64,000 bases of DNA from Microbulbifer sp. THAF38. GTDB taxonomy: Bacteria > Pseudomonadota > Gammaproteobacteria > Pseudomonadales > Cellvibrionaceae. Position 1 is the stretch's first letter. Each line of letters begins with the position of its first letter. The notes under the pieces were generated by a model. It saw only the letters and a program-made list of their open reading frames with translations. It ran no database searches and was not told the DNA's origin. Made by a program: the position numbers and the translations under genes. Where the stretch lies: assembly GCF_009363535.1 (NCBI RefSeq), contig NZ_CP045369.1, forward strand, positions 2,801,001 through 2,865,000, written 5' to 3'. This document shows, one piece after another, positions 53,363 to 61,778 of this stretch.

Positions 53363-53539
53363 TTAATTCAGAGCCACCAAGCTTTTCGAATTAAGAGAGA
53401 TTAAAAGCTCAATAGCTAGCTCAAACTTAGCTATTAGTCCCATTTCGAGGTTGCCAGAATTAATCTCAGAAATTAACTCGGGGAGCGATTTCCAGAAATC
53501 CGTTAATTCTACTAACAACCATTTTTCCTGACCAGACAA
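53363..53539 (-). CDS. Small hypothetical protein, 58 aa (cassette gene, TTG start)
   Basis: A helical protein reading SGQEKWLLVELTDFWKSLPE, LISEINSGNLEMGLIAKFEL and AIELLISLNSKSLVALN after a TTG start at 53539. AAGGAG lies 13 nt before it, a long spacing, and a stop precedes the frame. The start lies 25 bp from the neighbouring attC-like site, as expected for an integron cassette. No family recognised. Confidence 0.5.
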   Translation of the reverse strand: MSGQEKWLLVELTDFWKSLPELISEINSGNLEMGLIAKFELAIELLISLNSKSLVALN

Positions 53540-53563
53540 ATTGATAGTTTATTCTCCTTCGGC

Positions 53564-53616
53564 AACTAACGCCTGCATATGGGGTGCTTTAATTGTCCTA
53601 CATACTCTTGTTATGC
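53564..53616 (-). repeat. Short attC-like site of the LysE cassette
   Basis: AACTAACGCC at the left and TTGTTATGC at the right match the ends of the clear attC sites (xxTAACGCC...TTGTTATGC). Only 53 bp, so the internal stem is short. The TAA stop of the LysE gene sits in the GTTATGC core. Confidence 0.5.
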
Positions 53617-54225
53617 TTTCACTGCAAGGACTGTACCGATTCCAATCATAGTTGCACCGGAAATACGATTTAGTGTTTTTTGCGAATGTTTGCTATTTAA
53701 CGCTTTCTTTGCTCGAACTGCTGTATATCCGTAGAAAAGTAAAGTTGAACCCAGCACTATTGCCACAACTGAACTTATCGCCAAAACATCTACGCCTGAG
53801 AGTTTTTCCAAATTCATAAACGTTGGTAAGAATGCAACATAGAAAAATATTACCTTGGGGTTTCCTAAAGTTATAAAGAGGCCAGTGAAGAAACTTGTCC
53901 TTTGAGAAATTTCTTTTGTTGATTCAATCTCTACTATATTTGGATCGGATGACCAGAGCCTCCATCCTAAATATATTAGGTATGCAGCACCAAAGTATTT
54001 AATCAGTAAGAACAACCAATGTATTTTCTCAGCTACTGCACTTAAGCCATAAATTGCAAATAGCAGAAAAATAATATCTCCAATAACGATACCAAAAACA
54101 ACAATGGCAGATTCCTTCATCCCAGATGTTAGTGCCCTTGCAATTGTTGCGAAAAACCCTGGGCCAGGGGTAATAGCAAGGAGTAACATCGCTCCAGAGA
54201 AGATAAGAAGTGAAGTTAATGACAT
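53611..54225 (-). CDS. LysE-family translocator (cassette gene)
   Basis: 204 residues from ATG 54225 (GAGGGA 4 nt upstream); the frame back to 54300 adds a basic, unlikely N-terminus. Family features: LLLAITPGPGFFATIARALT at the N-terminus, AAYLIYLGWRLW in the middle, SFFTGLFITLGNPKVIFFYV after it, and a last span SGATMIGIGTVLA. Six membrane spans. RhtB/LysE proteins export amino acids or homoserine lactones. The stop codon lies in an attC-like core, so the gene probably arrived as an integron cassette. Confidence 0.85.
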   Translation of the reverse strand: MSLTSLLIFSGAMLLLAITPGPGFFATIARALTSGMKESAIVVFGIVIGDIIFLLFAIYGLSAVAEKIHWLFLLIKYFGAAYLIYLGWRLWSSDPNIVEIESTKEISQRTSFFTGLFITLGNPKVIFFYVAFLPTFMNLEKLSGVDVLAISSVVAIVLGSTLLFYGYTAVRAKKALNSKHSQKTLNRISGATMIGIGTVLAVKA

Positions 54226-54738
54226 AGTTCCCTCAAAAACAGGACGCATCAATAACCGAAAGCTGGAACGCAGAAGCGTAAAACAAGCTATCCGGTACAC
54301 GTATGCGTGTAGCTGATTGACTTGTTAAATGTACTAATCCGGAGGCAATACAATTACAGTCACTCCGAAACGAACCTCTAATTCTTTAAATACTGTGAGG
54401 CTATTATTTTCTACTTAGAGCTCAGCGTGATCACAGTTACTCCTATAATCACAGAAAACATCAACTTGGTATTTATTTTTCAGCTTCTTAATAGCCTTAG
54501 CATTCTAGTTTATTACAGATCAACAGCATTCATATGCTTAGATAGGCCTTCTTCATGAATATTTCATTCGCAAGCCCACATCGATTGAGAGTAAGGCTTA
54601 GTGCTTATAAAAATTTGTCACCCTTGAGGTGTAAAATCGTAGGCTCAAATCTCAACAACTTTTGTTATTTAATTGAGGTTTTCACTGCCTCCATACATTC
54701 TTAAGGAGGCAGTGACTGAAATAATCACCTTCACTCAT
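54226..54738. other. Upstream region of the LysE gene, no gene seen
   Basis: About 510 bases. One 11-bp perfect hairpin TCACTGCCTCC/GGAGGCAGTGA at 54682-54715. It may hold a cassette promoter. Confidence 0.45.
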
Positions 54739-54819
54739 ACCCAACGCTGCAATCATCAACGACTTACTTTGTGCAAAAGGTACACAAAGTAAGACGTCGG
54801 CTGCATTGCTTTGTTAACA
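54739..54819 (-). repeat. Candidate attC site with a perfect inner hairpin
   Basis: 81 bp from ACCCAAC (GTTGGGT on the minus strand, a perfect GTTRRRY core) to GTTAACA. The centre is a perfect 11-bp inverted repeat, CTTACTTTGTG/CACAAAGTAAG at 54763-54773 and 54783-54793. It bounds the LysE cassette on the right. Confidence 0.5.
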
Positions 54820-55202
54820 GGGCTCAACCAATACTTTTGAGACTAACGCCGCACCAAAAGCAATTTGGGCGCGACTTACGTATCTTATGGCCATCATCAA
54901 GACAGTTTTTCTCAGATATGGGATCAAATTTCCTATCACATAAGACAATTTAAGTCATTTTTTCTTTAAACTGACTCTCAGAGAACCCTTTAGAACGTTC
55001 AAGCTCTTCAAATAGTGCATGGCTTTGCAAAGATAAACGATCTGCTTTCTCTTCCAGCTAGCGGATTAATGCAAACGCCGCTCTAGTATCACACTATGCA
55101 TCATTTCACGTTTTGATTATCCGAGATCTGTCACTGCTGAAAAACATCCCAAAGCCACAGCATGGTTGATAATTTCCTCTCTCTTAATTTATTAAGTGAT
55201 TG
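54820..55202. other. No gene recognised
   Basis: About 380 bases with fragments resembling attC ends (CTAACGCCGCACC at about 54843). No convincing frame was seen. Confidence 0.35.
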
Positions 55203-55637
55203 TTAGCTATTTTTTTTGGATATAAGCTCATAAGCTGGCTTATCTGTTTCTATAGCATATCCAAAAAGAATATTTGAAGAAATAACAGGGGTTACCTTAA
55301 TAATGCCAATTTTACTAGCGACCAATTCACGCTTTATCAATTCATAGCTGGTGTTAATCTCCTGCATATTTGGACTCATCGAACTTGAGCCAAACATAAC
55401 TATAACCGTACCATCACTTGATCCAGCCACCTTCATTTTCATGCCAGAGATAGAGATCTTTTTAGTAGGCCCTGATAAGCCAGAACAATCCTGCGACAGT
55501 TGATGAGGGCTACTACAAGTCATACCAACTGCCGAAATAGAATCATTATTCAATGAATCTGGGACCAAAACAGGTGGGTTTGAAACACAGGCAGTCAGTA
55601 ATACGGCAGAAAATAGTAGCAATGTATTTTTAATCAT
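55203..55637 (-). CDS. Hypothetical lipoprotein, 144 aa
   Basis: Lipoprotein signal with the box LLTAC (Cys17), then SNPPVLVPDSLNNDSISAVG and a Cys-containing mature domain (GMTCSSPHQLSQDCSG). No family recognised. It overlaps the stop of the preceding lipoprotein gene by 4 bp (ATGA), so the two are translationally coupled. Its stop lies in TTGTTAGCT, possibly a relic attC core. Confidence 0.65.
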   Translation of the reverse strand: MIKNTLLLFSAVLLTACVSNPPVLVPDSLNNDSISAVGMTCSSPHQLSQDCSGLSGPTKKISISGMKMKVAGSSDGTVIVMFGSSSMSPNMQEINTSYELIKRELVASKIGIIKVTPVISSNILFGYAIETDKPAYELISKKNS

Positions 55638-56071
55638 CTTTCTTCCTTATTGTTTAAAGTAAATAGTGCAGAAATAGCCTCATTAACTATTTCTGACGGT
55701 TTTTTCCTGACTAAAGAGGTTCTCTGTGAATATGCTGAGGCTAGCAGCAGGCTGGACTCTTTCTCATAAAAACGGATATCCACATTCAATAAATACCACG
55801 TCACGTCCCACTGCCATTGCCCCCCATAGACAATTTTTACATCATAATCTTTAGAAGTATCTGTCGATTCAGTATAAACTTTCAACCCTTTCTTCTTTAA
55901 TTGACGTGAAATAATTTCATCTAGCCCCCTCTCATCAATCGCACTCTTCTCAACCATGTAAACTAAATTACGATCAATAGATTCTCCTGGGACAATATAG
56001 CCACCCATAGTACTTGAGCAACCCACTATGGATAAGAATAAAGCGGAAGAAATAAATATTATGTATTTCAC
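55634..56071 (-). CDS. Hypothetical lipoprotein, 145 aa (GTG start)
   Basis: The 186-codon frame is longer, but a separate gene (56112-56288) overlaps its front, and the true start is most likely GTG 56071 (VKYIIFISSALFLSIVGC, lipobox IVGC). The mature part has YDVKIVYGGQWQWDVTWYLL and NVDIRFYEKESSLLLASAYS, a pattern of small outer-membrane-anchored beta-rich lipoproteins. It is coupled to the following lipoprotein gene. Confidence 0.65.
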   Translation of the reverse strand: MKYIIFISSALFLSIVGCSSTMGGYIVPGESIDRNLVYMVEKSAIDERGLDEIISRQLKKKGLKVYTESTDTSKDYDVKIVYGGQWQWDVTWYLLNVDIRFYEKESSLLLASAYSQRTSLVRKKPSEIVNEAISALFTLNNKEER

Positions 56072-56082
56072 TAAAACGCCTG

Positions 56083-56106
56083 GATTTGATGGATTTGATG
56101 GATTTG
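56083..56106. repeat. Short tandem repeat (GGATTTGAT)n
   Basis: Two to three tandem copies of a 9-bp unit just upstream of the lipoprotein start. A change in copy number would alter spacing between the two neighbouring genes, not either coding frame as chosen here. Confidence 0.5.
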
Positions 56107-56111
56107 TATTT

Positions 56112-56288
56112 TCACTTAATGCCGAGCTCAGTTGCAGCTTGCTGCCTGTACATTTTCCAAAATAATAGGTACGCAGTGACCGTACAAAAGACACCCGCAG
56201 TAAGCTGTCGGTCTGCAGCGTAATGATAGCTTTTTCGCCTACTTAACCAAGCCGCACCCACTATAGAAAGTAAAAGCCACCCTAACAT
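56112..56288 (-). CDS. Small membrane protein, 58 aa
   Basis: ATG 56288 opens a frame reading MLGWLLLSIVGAAWLSRRKS, then YHYAADRQLTAGVFCTVTAY and LLFWKMYRQQAATELGIK to TGA 56112. Two membrane spans surround a basic loop, with the positive-inside pattern placing RRK in the cytoplasm. It lies 18 bp after another tiny membrane gene and 40 bp before the lipoprotein start. No family recognised. Confidence 0.6.
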   Translation of the reverse strand: MLGWLLLSIVGAAWLSRRKSYHYAADRQLTAGVFCTVTAYLLFWKMYRQQAATELGIK

Positions 56289-56306
56289 TACGGTGTTGAA
56301 ATTACG

Positions 56307-56441
56307 CTACTGATCTGTTTCAGAACTGTAGAGTCTTAAATCAGCCAGATTCAGGAGCCATCCAACCAAATACACTAAAAAGAAATGGGTAATGCAGATG
56401 CAAAAAAATGCGACGACAAACCAAAGTAATTTTTTTATCAT
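56307..56441 (-). CDS. Tiny membrane protein, 44 aa
   Basis: ATG 56441 to TAG 56307: MIKKLLWFVVAFFCICITHF then FLVYLVGWLLNLADLRLYSS and a short tail. One or two hydrophobic spans with a basic N-terminus. It is the first gene of a compact four-gene minus-strand set with the next small membrane protein and two lipoproteins, all envelope-directed. Confidence 0.55.
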   Translation of the reverse strand: MIKKLLWFVVAFFCICITHFFLVYLVGWLLNLADLRLYSSETDQ

Positions 56442-57029
56442 GCTACTGGAAGAAACTTTATTTTCTTAGATTTACCCAGGTCAGACCAAATGCTTGGAAT
56501 TACTATATTGAATCTTGCACGAAAATATGAGCCAACTCCAGTCATGGCTCTACCATTCTAGAGATCGATATGATCTCCACCGCTACCATCGCTGTGGGGA
56601 TAGTAGTCTTCAAAGCATATGATTCCTTTCCTCAACTCAACTTTTTTTCTTCAGTTTTCACCGGTGATATTTTTCATAATGAGTATATTTGGAATTTTGA
56701 TTTTTGGATCTAATCTGCAAATTCTGCAGCTGCAGAATATGTTCTTCCTTAGGGTGAACACAACACGTCCTTCCTTTTGAGGAAGTATTGAATTTAATAC
56801 TAGATTTTTTCACTTCATGACTTAGCCAAATCGCACATTGGTTTATAAAAAGTTTTTCACCATCCCAGTGCTTGCATTGCATGAATCTTCATTTGGGTAG
56901 TCTCCCCATAAACTACCCAAATGTACCATTTAACTTCCTTATAGGCTTTCTATTTCCGGCTAATGTGGTCTTGCCCGCAAAAAGTGGACATTCTAACTAT
57001 ACACATTTGCGCTTATACGCTGCATGGCT
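56442..57029. other. Region without a recognised gene; strong hairpin at 56890-56923
   Basis: A perfect 12-bp stem CATTTGGGTAGT/ACTACCCAAATG with a 10-nt loop is the main structure. A minus-strand frame of 74 codons at 56658-56882 has no recognisable motif and is left unassigned. Confidence 0.4.
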
Positions 57030-58175
57030 TACTTAACCCATTGCAGAGTACCTACGGACCCTATTGTAGGAAATTTCAATGTATTCAGACACCTCAGATT
57101 TTGCTTGCTCTTCGCTTTTGAATGCCTCAGCACGGCTTTCATCCTACTAAAGAATGATTCCATTTCTGCATTATCCCAACAGTTTGATTGCCGGCTCATG
57201 CTCGGCTTGCACTTGATTTCGGGAGGAGATCTTGATATTTCTGAGACTAGTATTGCACACTCCCATCAGAGTGATCAATTAGTCCAGACTTTGCTTTTCG
57301 TCTTTCTTGAAACACTTTCAATGCTCGACGTGTCAATTCATCGGTCATCTGAGAATCGAATGCCCAACCCACAATGCGTCGAGAGTACAGGTCCATAACT
57401 ACCCCGAGGTACAACCACCGCTTTCGAACCTAGATATACATAATGCCACTCGTCCAGCGGTAATTTGGTCGATCCACATTAAAGCAACGCTTAAGTAGAT
57501 TGGCTGCGACATTGATATTCCCCTCTACGGGCTGACTATATCGAAAGCCTTTACCGTTTCTCGCTTTAATATGTTCCTGTTGCATAAGCTTATGCGAGGT
57601 AGTTCCGTGAGCATGGTTCAACCAACTCTTGAAGCTCGGAAGCGATTCTAGGCGCTCCATAACGACCTTTAAACTCAGCAAACGTCTTCGGATTTTCTCG
57701 ATTGTTCGTATCTTTCTAATCGTGCGTGGAGGTGGCAGCCGCCCTCCCCATCGATAATAACCCAATCTTGAGACTTCCAAACACCGACACATCAAGCTAA
57801 CCGGGAATGACCCTACATGCTCTTGTATCAGTGCGTACTTTACTCTTGGTGGTTCGTAAAGTACGCAGTTGTAGGTTCAACCTCCTGGCGAGCTTCATGC
57901 AGCTCCTTCCTGAGCTTGCGAACTTCAGCGCTTTCCTGTTTTGAATAGTCGACGCCATCTAAACTATTGAACTGCTTATCAGATAGTCGATTAAACTGAC
58001 GACGCCAGTTGTAGATCTGCTGCGCGCTGACGCCTAGCTCTCGTGCCACAGAAGCCGTTGTTGTTCCAGGCTTCTCAGCCCTCTTAACTGCTTCTCCGTA
58101 TACGCCTGAGTTCTTTTCTTACCCATGATACACCTCCGTGTTAGGCCTAAACCTAACTATACAAGGTGTCTACTA
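57030..58175 (-). mobile_element. Degenerate IS3-family element
   Basis: Minus strand. An OrfA relic at about 57840-58130 starts MGKKRTQAYTE, is shifted once, then continues VARELGVSAQQIYNWRRQF. OrfB pieces follow: MCRCLEVSRLGYYRW at about 57795, FNVDRPNYRW at about 57480, and RRIVGWAFDSQMTDELTRRA then LIDHSDGSVQY at about 57250-57400, before in-frame stops. One end, near 58173, is TAGACACCTTGTATAGTTAGG; the other, near 56985, is only weakly similar. It is inactive and marks the left edge of the clear cassette array. Confidence 0.72.
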
Positions 58176-58192
58176 AGCGTGGGGAAATCTTA

Positions 58193-58337
58193 CTCATAAT
58201 ACCCGCAACAGGGACAAACAATGCTATGCACTTTTTGTGCGAAACTGGGAGCGCAGCGACCCACACAAAATGTGCATAGCGTTTGGCGTCCCGCGGAGGC
58301 CCGAAGGGGCGTATCATCCTGCTTTCGTTTGTTATGT
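58193..58337 (-). repeat. attC site A (terminal, left core degraded)
   Basis: About 145 bp. Right core GTTATGT at 58331-58337 holds the stop of the cassette gene. Internal inverted pieces GCTATGCAC-TTTTTGTG and CACAAAATGTGCATAGC form the long stem. The left core is altered to CATAATACC. It contains CCGCGGAGGCCCGAAGGGGC, a block shared with the other sites. Confidence 0.7.
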
Positions 58338-58688
58338 GTTCAGTTGATTGGCAGCGCCGAAGCCCAGAATATACATGCCAAGCGCAAGTACGAACAGCAA
58401 TAGCGCAACCGCTACGAGAATTGAGCCTTTCTTAAAGCCATACCCCTTATAAAAATAGTATGGCAAGCCTAGCGGAGGTACGAGTAACGTAAGAATCTTA
58501 CTTCCCTTTGGGGCAATAATGCCATTTTCACTTGCATGGACCCCAATCCACCAAAATAAAAAACTCAAGATCACTAAACCATGGAATAGGCCTAAGCCAT
58601 TACTCTCCCCAGGAAAAAAGGCTTCAAGCACTCCAAAGGCGATAAAAGTTAATAAGAGACCAAAAATTATTTTTCGTGAATTTTTCAT
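58332..58688 (-). CDS. Cassette gene: four-span membrane protein, 118 aa
   Basis: Hydrophobic protein with spans at about 8-24 (IIFGLLLTFIAFGVLEAFF), 33-49 (LVILSFLFWWIGVHAS), 64-81 and 93-112 (ILVAVALLLFVLALGMYILG). A Lys/Gly turn (FYKGYGFKKGS) separates the last two. No family recognised. The TAA stop is in the attC core. Typical anonymous cassette product. Confidence 0.7.
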   Translation of the reverse strand: MKNSRKIIFGLLLTFIAFGVLEAFFPGESNGLGLFHGLVILSFLFWWIGVHASENGIIAPKGSKILTLLVPPLGLPYYFYKGYGFKKGSILVAVALLLFVLALGMYILGFGAANQLNT

Positions 58689-58698
58689 AGCTCTTTAC

Positions 58699-58842
58699 AC
58701 TTAACGCCGCCAATAGGGGCGGCTTACCTTGTGCGCGTTTTGCGCGAAAATGGGAGCACAGCGACCCGTGCAAAATGTGTATAAGGTTAGCTGTCTCGCG
58801 GAGGGCTGAAGACTCGGAGCAAATTACCCGGCCTTGTTATGC
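58699..58842 (-). repeat. attC site B
   Basis: 144 bp, with minus-strand ends GCATAAC and GTTAAGT; the latter fits GTTRRRY. Inner stem: GTGCGCGTTTTGCGC region against GCAAAATGTG, plus GCCGCC-AATAGG-GGCGGC near the left end. Lies exactly between two cassette genes and holds the stop of the gene on the right. Confidence 0.8.
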
Positions 58843-59204
58843 TAGCGAACCTCGAAAATGTAAAGTTTCTTAGGCTTACCTTCTATAGGAATCCAAACCT
58901 CTTTGACACCTTTAAAGTCCAAGACTAAATCTGCTTCTTCCAATATGCTTTGACCTTGAATGAGCCCATCCCAGTAGACTCCACCACAGGTCCAGTAAAA
59001 TAGTGCTTCTTTTTCAGGAATATTTACTATTAATTCGCCACTTTCAGGCCTGGTGATACTTAACTCGTGCTCTTTGAATGCAGCCGTAGAAATGAAGTTC
59101 TTTCCTTCAATACTCATGATTTCAGGAAGTTCTATTTCCCTCACCTCTTGAGACGCACAACCGCCAATGGTGATCAAAATTATTGCGAGAAAAATACGAT
59201 TCAT
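58842..59204 (-). CDS. Cassette gene: lipoprotein, 120 aa
   Basis: A lipoprotein signal with the box TIGGC (Cys16) is followed by SQEVREIELPEIMSIEGKNF, a His/Glu-rich strand, ALFYWTCGGVYWDGLIQGQS and VWIPIEGKPKKLYIFEVR at the end. It looks like a small beta-sandwich lipoprotein. No family recognised. The stop TAG overlaps the attC core by one base. Confidence 0.7.
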   Translation of the reverse strand: MNRIFLAIILITIGGCASQEVREIELPEIMSIEGKNFISTAAFKEHELSITRPESGELIVNIPEKEALFYWTCGGVYWDGLIQGQSILEEADLVLDFKGVKEVWIPIEGKPKKLYIFEVR

Positions 59205-59219
59205 TTCATTCCTGCTTGA

Positions 59220-59312
59220 GCATAACGACTACAACAGGGGCGGTTGGAGCATAGCGTATGCCGCCCCGCGAAGGGTCAAAGGCCCGTAGCAACCTGCTTG
59301 TATTTGTTATAC
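59220..59312 (-). repeat. attC site C
   Basis: 93 bp with minus-strand ends GTATAAC and GTTATGC. Inner complementary blocks GGGGCGG/CCGCCCC and GCATAGC/GTATGC-type arms make the stem. It separates the lipoprotein and the 90-aa cassette genes. Confidence 0.8.
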
Positions 59313-59316
59313 GTTG

Positions 59317-59589
59317 TTACGACCACACTACCCACCCGATTATGAAGCCTAGAACAAGGCACGTAAAATCCACCTTTACTGCCGTGCTCCTATCTGCGTT
59401 ACTTTCCATGATAGAGCCTTTTATATAGAGCTCTAGAGCTGCTTGAACGTTTGGAACCCGGCAAAACGGATGATCATCTAAACGATCGTAATCGAGAGCC
59501 TGCTGAATTTCCTTTGCCTCACCAGTGTCGTGCAGCTCGGGACTCTCAGCTATCTCTTTAGCTTTTCGATAATATTCGCTTACGTCCAT
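59317..59589 (-). CDS. Cassette gene: 90-aa tail-anchored protein
   Basis: The N-terminal 65 residues are charged and helical (EYYRKAKEIAESPELHDTGE, AKEIQQALDYDRLDDHPFCR) and one C-terminal span (DFTCLVLGFIIGWVVWS) would anchor it in the inner membrane. No family recognised. The start is 11 bp from the attC core that the IS1182-type element split. Probably expressed only with help from a neighbour promoter. Confidence 0.68.
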   Translation of the reverse strand: MDVSEYYRKAKEIAESPELHDTGEAKEIQQALDYDRLDDHPFCRVPNVQAALELYIKGSIMESNADRSTAVKVDFTCLVLGFIIGWVVWS

Positions 59590-59601
59590 AACTAGATATG
59601 T

Positions 59602-59609
59602 ATATAACG
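59602..59609 (-). repeat. attC site D, left fragment (core) beside the IS
   Basis: ATATAACG is the left core (GTTATAT on the minus strand) of a site whose other part continues at 61367 after the IS1182-type element. AACG is repeated on both sides of the IS. Confidence 0.65.
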
Positions 59610-61366
59610 AGGCTGTAGAAAAACACTTTTAGAAAAAGTCGTCTCGCCTCAGACCCCTCCAATTAAAATTTCGACCTGAATTTAGCTATATCACCAAATT
59701 TCTTTCATTGTATTAAATTTAGGCGTCTTGATGCCCTTAATTTATACTCAATCACTGGATACTGCCATATCTCATCAACTTTTCAATGTTATGCACCAAG
59801 CAGAACATCTGCCATTGTCCCTGAACCTTACTTTTTCCTCGTAGCGAGAAGCGATTCAATCGTTTGTTGGTACCAATGTTCCCAAACACTGGCTCGACAA
59901 CAGACATTCGATGCCCATAAATGGTCTTACCCTCAATACTATCAACCCGCTTTTTCATCCAGTCGGTGGCTGTCCGTCCGTTTGTCCAAGTAAGGGATAC
60001 TTACCTTCCATGCCCTTTTCGAGAGCCTGCAGAATCTGGGTTTCGCATACACTGATTTTTAAGGCTGCATTACCTGCAGTCAGTGAGGCGCCCTTCGAAT
60101 AATAGCTTTTTCTTACCTTCACTAACTTGCTCTTCTTTTAACAAGAGCATGGATTTTCCTGCCGGACAGATGCAGGTTTTCTTTTTCTTGTTGAATGTAA
60201 ATTCACTAGCAGCGAAAGTCTGCTCAGCACTAGCTCTACCTTTTTTATTACGCTTGCCATACTTGGCTTTTTGCTTAACAAAAGCTTTATCACGTGAACG
60301 GAATTTATTGTCAGATATGTAGGCATTAATGCCTTTTTCTCGCAGGTAGCTATAATTAGCATCGTTGGAGAATCCAGTATCAGCAGTAATGATAACCTGC
60401 TTGATCAAGATGTCTTCTTCTATTCCTATATTCTTATAATGGCAACTGATGCCATTGAGAATAGGCTTCAGTGTATGATGTTCTTGCCCCTCACCAAAGG
60501 CCTGTGCTTCAACAACTATCTGATGCTTCCTATCAACTGCGGCAACACCGTTATAGCCCTGAATGGTTCCTTTGCTGGTAGTTATCTTGGCTGATTCATT
60601 ATCCGTGATATTACTTTTTACCTCTTTAGGGTTTTTTCCTTGCCCCATCCTGGGGGAATGATTCTTTAAGAACTGATCAATTTTATCAAAGTGTTTCTGT
60701 AGAGTATCAGCCGCTTTAGCTACCGCTTGCTTTCGCTCTTTTTCTTTAGTTTTCCTGCCATCAAGCCTCTTGTGCTCTTTGAGGCAATGTTTGATCTTCT
60801 TGCTAATTTTTTCCTGCTTCTGCTCTAGTTCTTTAAAAGTCCCTGAATGTTCTTTGCTGACATTGGATGGCATCTTGCATCCATCTATTGCAAATAGTTC
60901 GTTGCCAAGCAAACCCTGTTGATCGCAGATCAGTAACACCGACTCAATCGCATCAGGATGACTACTTACGAAACTCGCAATACTAGTAAAATGCGGAACG
61001 GTATCGCATGACAGAGCTTTGAAGAGGATATTGTTCTCACACTGCCATTGAATTTCACGACTTGAAGTAATGCCTTTTGAGTAAGCAAACAAAATGATTT
61101 TCAGTAGGATAGCTGGATCATAGACGGTTCGCCCGCTGCTATCATTTTGATATTTTTTATGGAAGGCAGAGAGGTCGATATGGTTATCAATCAAATGATG
61201 AAGTGTAAACTCAAAGATTTCAGGTTGTAGTTGTTCTTCGAAATTGATGACGACCATTGCATCTTGATTGTAATCGTAACGTTTGAAGTTGGGCATATGG
61301 ATAATCTCGTCATCAAGACCTCCATTTTAACAAAAAGCTACCTTTTAAGAGTTTTTCTACAGCCTG
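59610..61366 (-). mobile_element. IS1182-family insertion sequence inside an attC core
   Basis: 1757 bp with near-perfect terminal repeats, GGCTGTAGAAAAAC-A-CTT at the left and, read on the minus strand from the right end, GGCTGTAGAAAAAC-T-CTT. A 4-bp AACG copy flanks each end (59606-59609 and 61367-61370). It interrupts attC site D at its GTT core. The transposase has two nonsense codons, so the copy is probably inactive. Confidence 0.85.
59752..61296 (-). pseudogene. IS1182-family transposase with two in-frame stops
   Basis: One frame of 514 codons from ATG 61296 to the stop at 59754-59752, broken by TAA at 60072-60070 and at 60003-60001. The first 408 codons have the N-terminal DUF772 region (SGRTVYDPAILLKIILFAYS, ITSSREIQWQCENN), FAIDGCKMPSNVS with a catalytic Asp, ITADTGFSNDANYSYL with the second, and the CICPAG zinc-like end. 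The last part continues in the same frame with TATDWMKKRVDSIEGKTIYG and VVEPVFGNIGTNKRLNRF (the Glu is in VEPVFGNI). Both stops could be CAA-to-TAA changes. Confidence 0.85.
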
Positions 61367-61461
61367 AACGCCTTGCTTAGCGGCAGCCGAAACACAGTGC
61401 AGGCTGTCCGGTGGAGGCCACGTCTTTTGTGGCCGGAACGTACTACAACAACTGGTTATGT
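61367..61461 (-). repeat. attC site D, right part
   Basis: Runs from AACGCCTTGC to GTTATGT at 61455-61461. Inner arms CGTCTTTTGTGGCC/GGCCACG and the CAGCC/GGCTG pair form the stem. With 59602-59609 it makes one site of about 100 bp. Confidence 0.78.
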
Positions 61462-61489
61462 GTACCCGCCGAACCGTCTAATTCGAGCT

Positions 61490-61681
61490 TTAAATCCATA
61501 GTTCACCTCCATTTTTGAGATCCTTTAACTTCCCTAATATTTCTTCAGCATGACTACGATCTCTGCATGGAATCATAACCTTTCCTTTACCTTTTTTCCG
61601 ATTCCATATCATTGGATTACCAGATTTAGATTCAAGAATCTCAAATTCTCCGGCTGACCTTGGGATTTGATATTTTGGCAA
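61490..61681 (-). CDS. Cassette gene: 63-aa basic protein
   Basis: A small basic protein, MPKYQIPRSAGEFEILESKS, GNPMIWNRKKGKGKVMIPCR then DRSHAEEILGKLKDLKNGGE. Two beta strands, a basic loop and one helix fit a small nucleic-acid- or protein-binding fold, but no family was recognised. Its stop lies 28 bp before the attC core. Confidence 0.65.
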   Translation of the reverse strand: MPKYQIPRSAGEFEILESKSGNPMIWNRKKGKGKVMIPCRDRSHAEEILGKLKDLKNGGELWI

Positions 61682-61702
61682 AACTCAGTCCCTTCTTAAA
61701 AC

Positions 61703-61766
61703 ACATAACGTAAACTGTCCCACGGAGGGCCGCAGGCTCGGAGCAAACTGCCCGGCATTGTTATGA
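61703..61766 (-). repeat. attC site E
   Basis: Short site of 64 bp with minus-strand ends TCATAAC and GTTATGT. It shares the block CGGAGGGC(C/T)G(C/A)AG with CTCGGAGCAAA with site B. Confidence 0.78.
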
Positions 61767-61778
61767 GTTTCCACGACT

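Noticed and set aside
55060..55208. Possible attC after the second lipoprotein gene (stop in TTGTTAGCT)
   Set aside because: Only one core is convincing and no complementary arms were found.
56658..56882. 74-codon minus-strand frame
   Set aside because: No domain, no convincing start site, and it lies between decayed elements. It may be an IS relic, but that cannot be shown.
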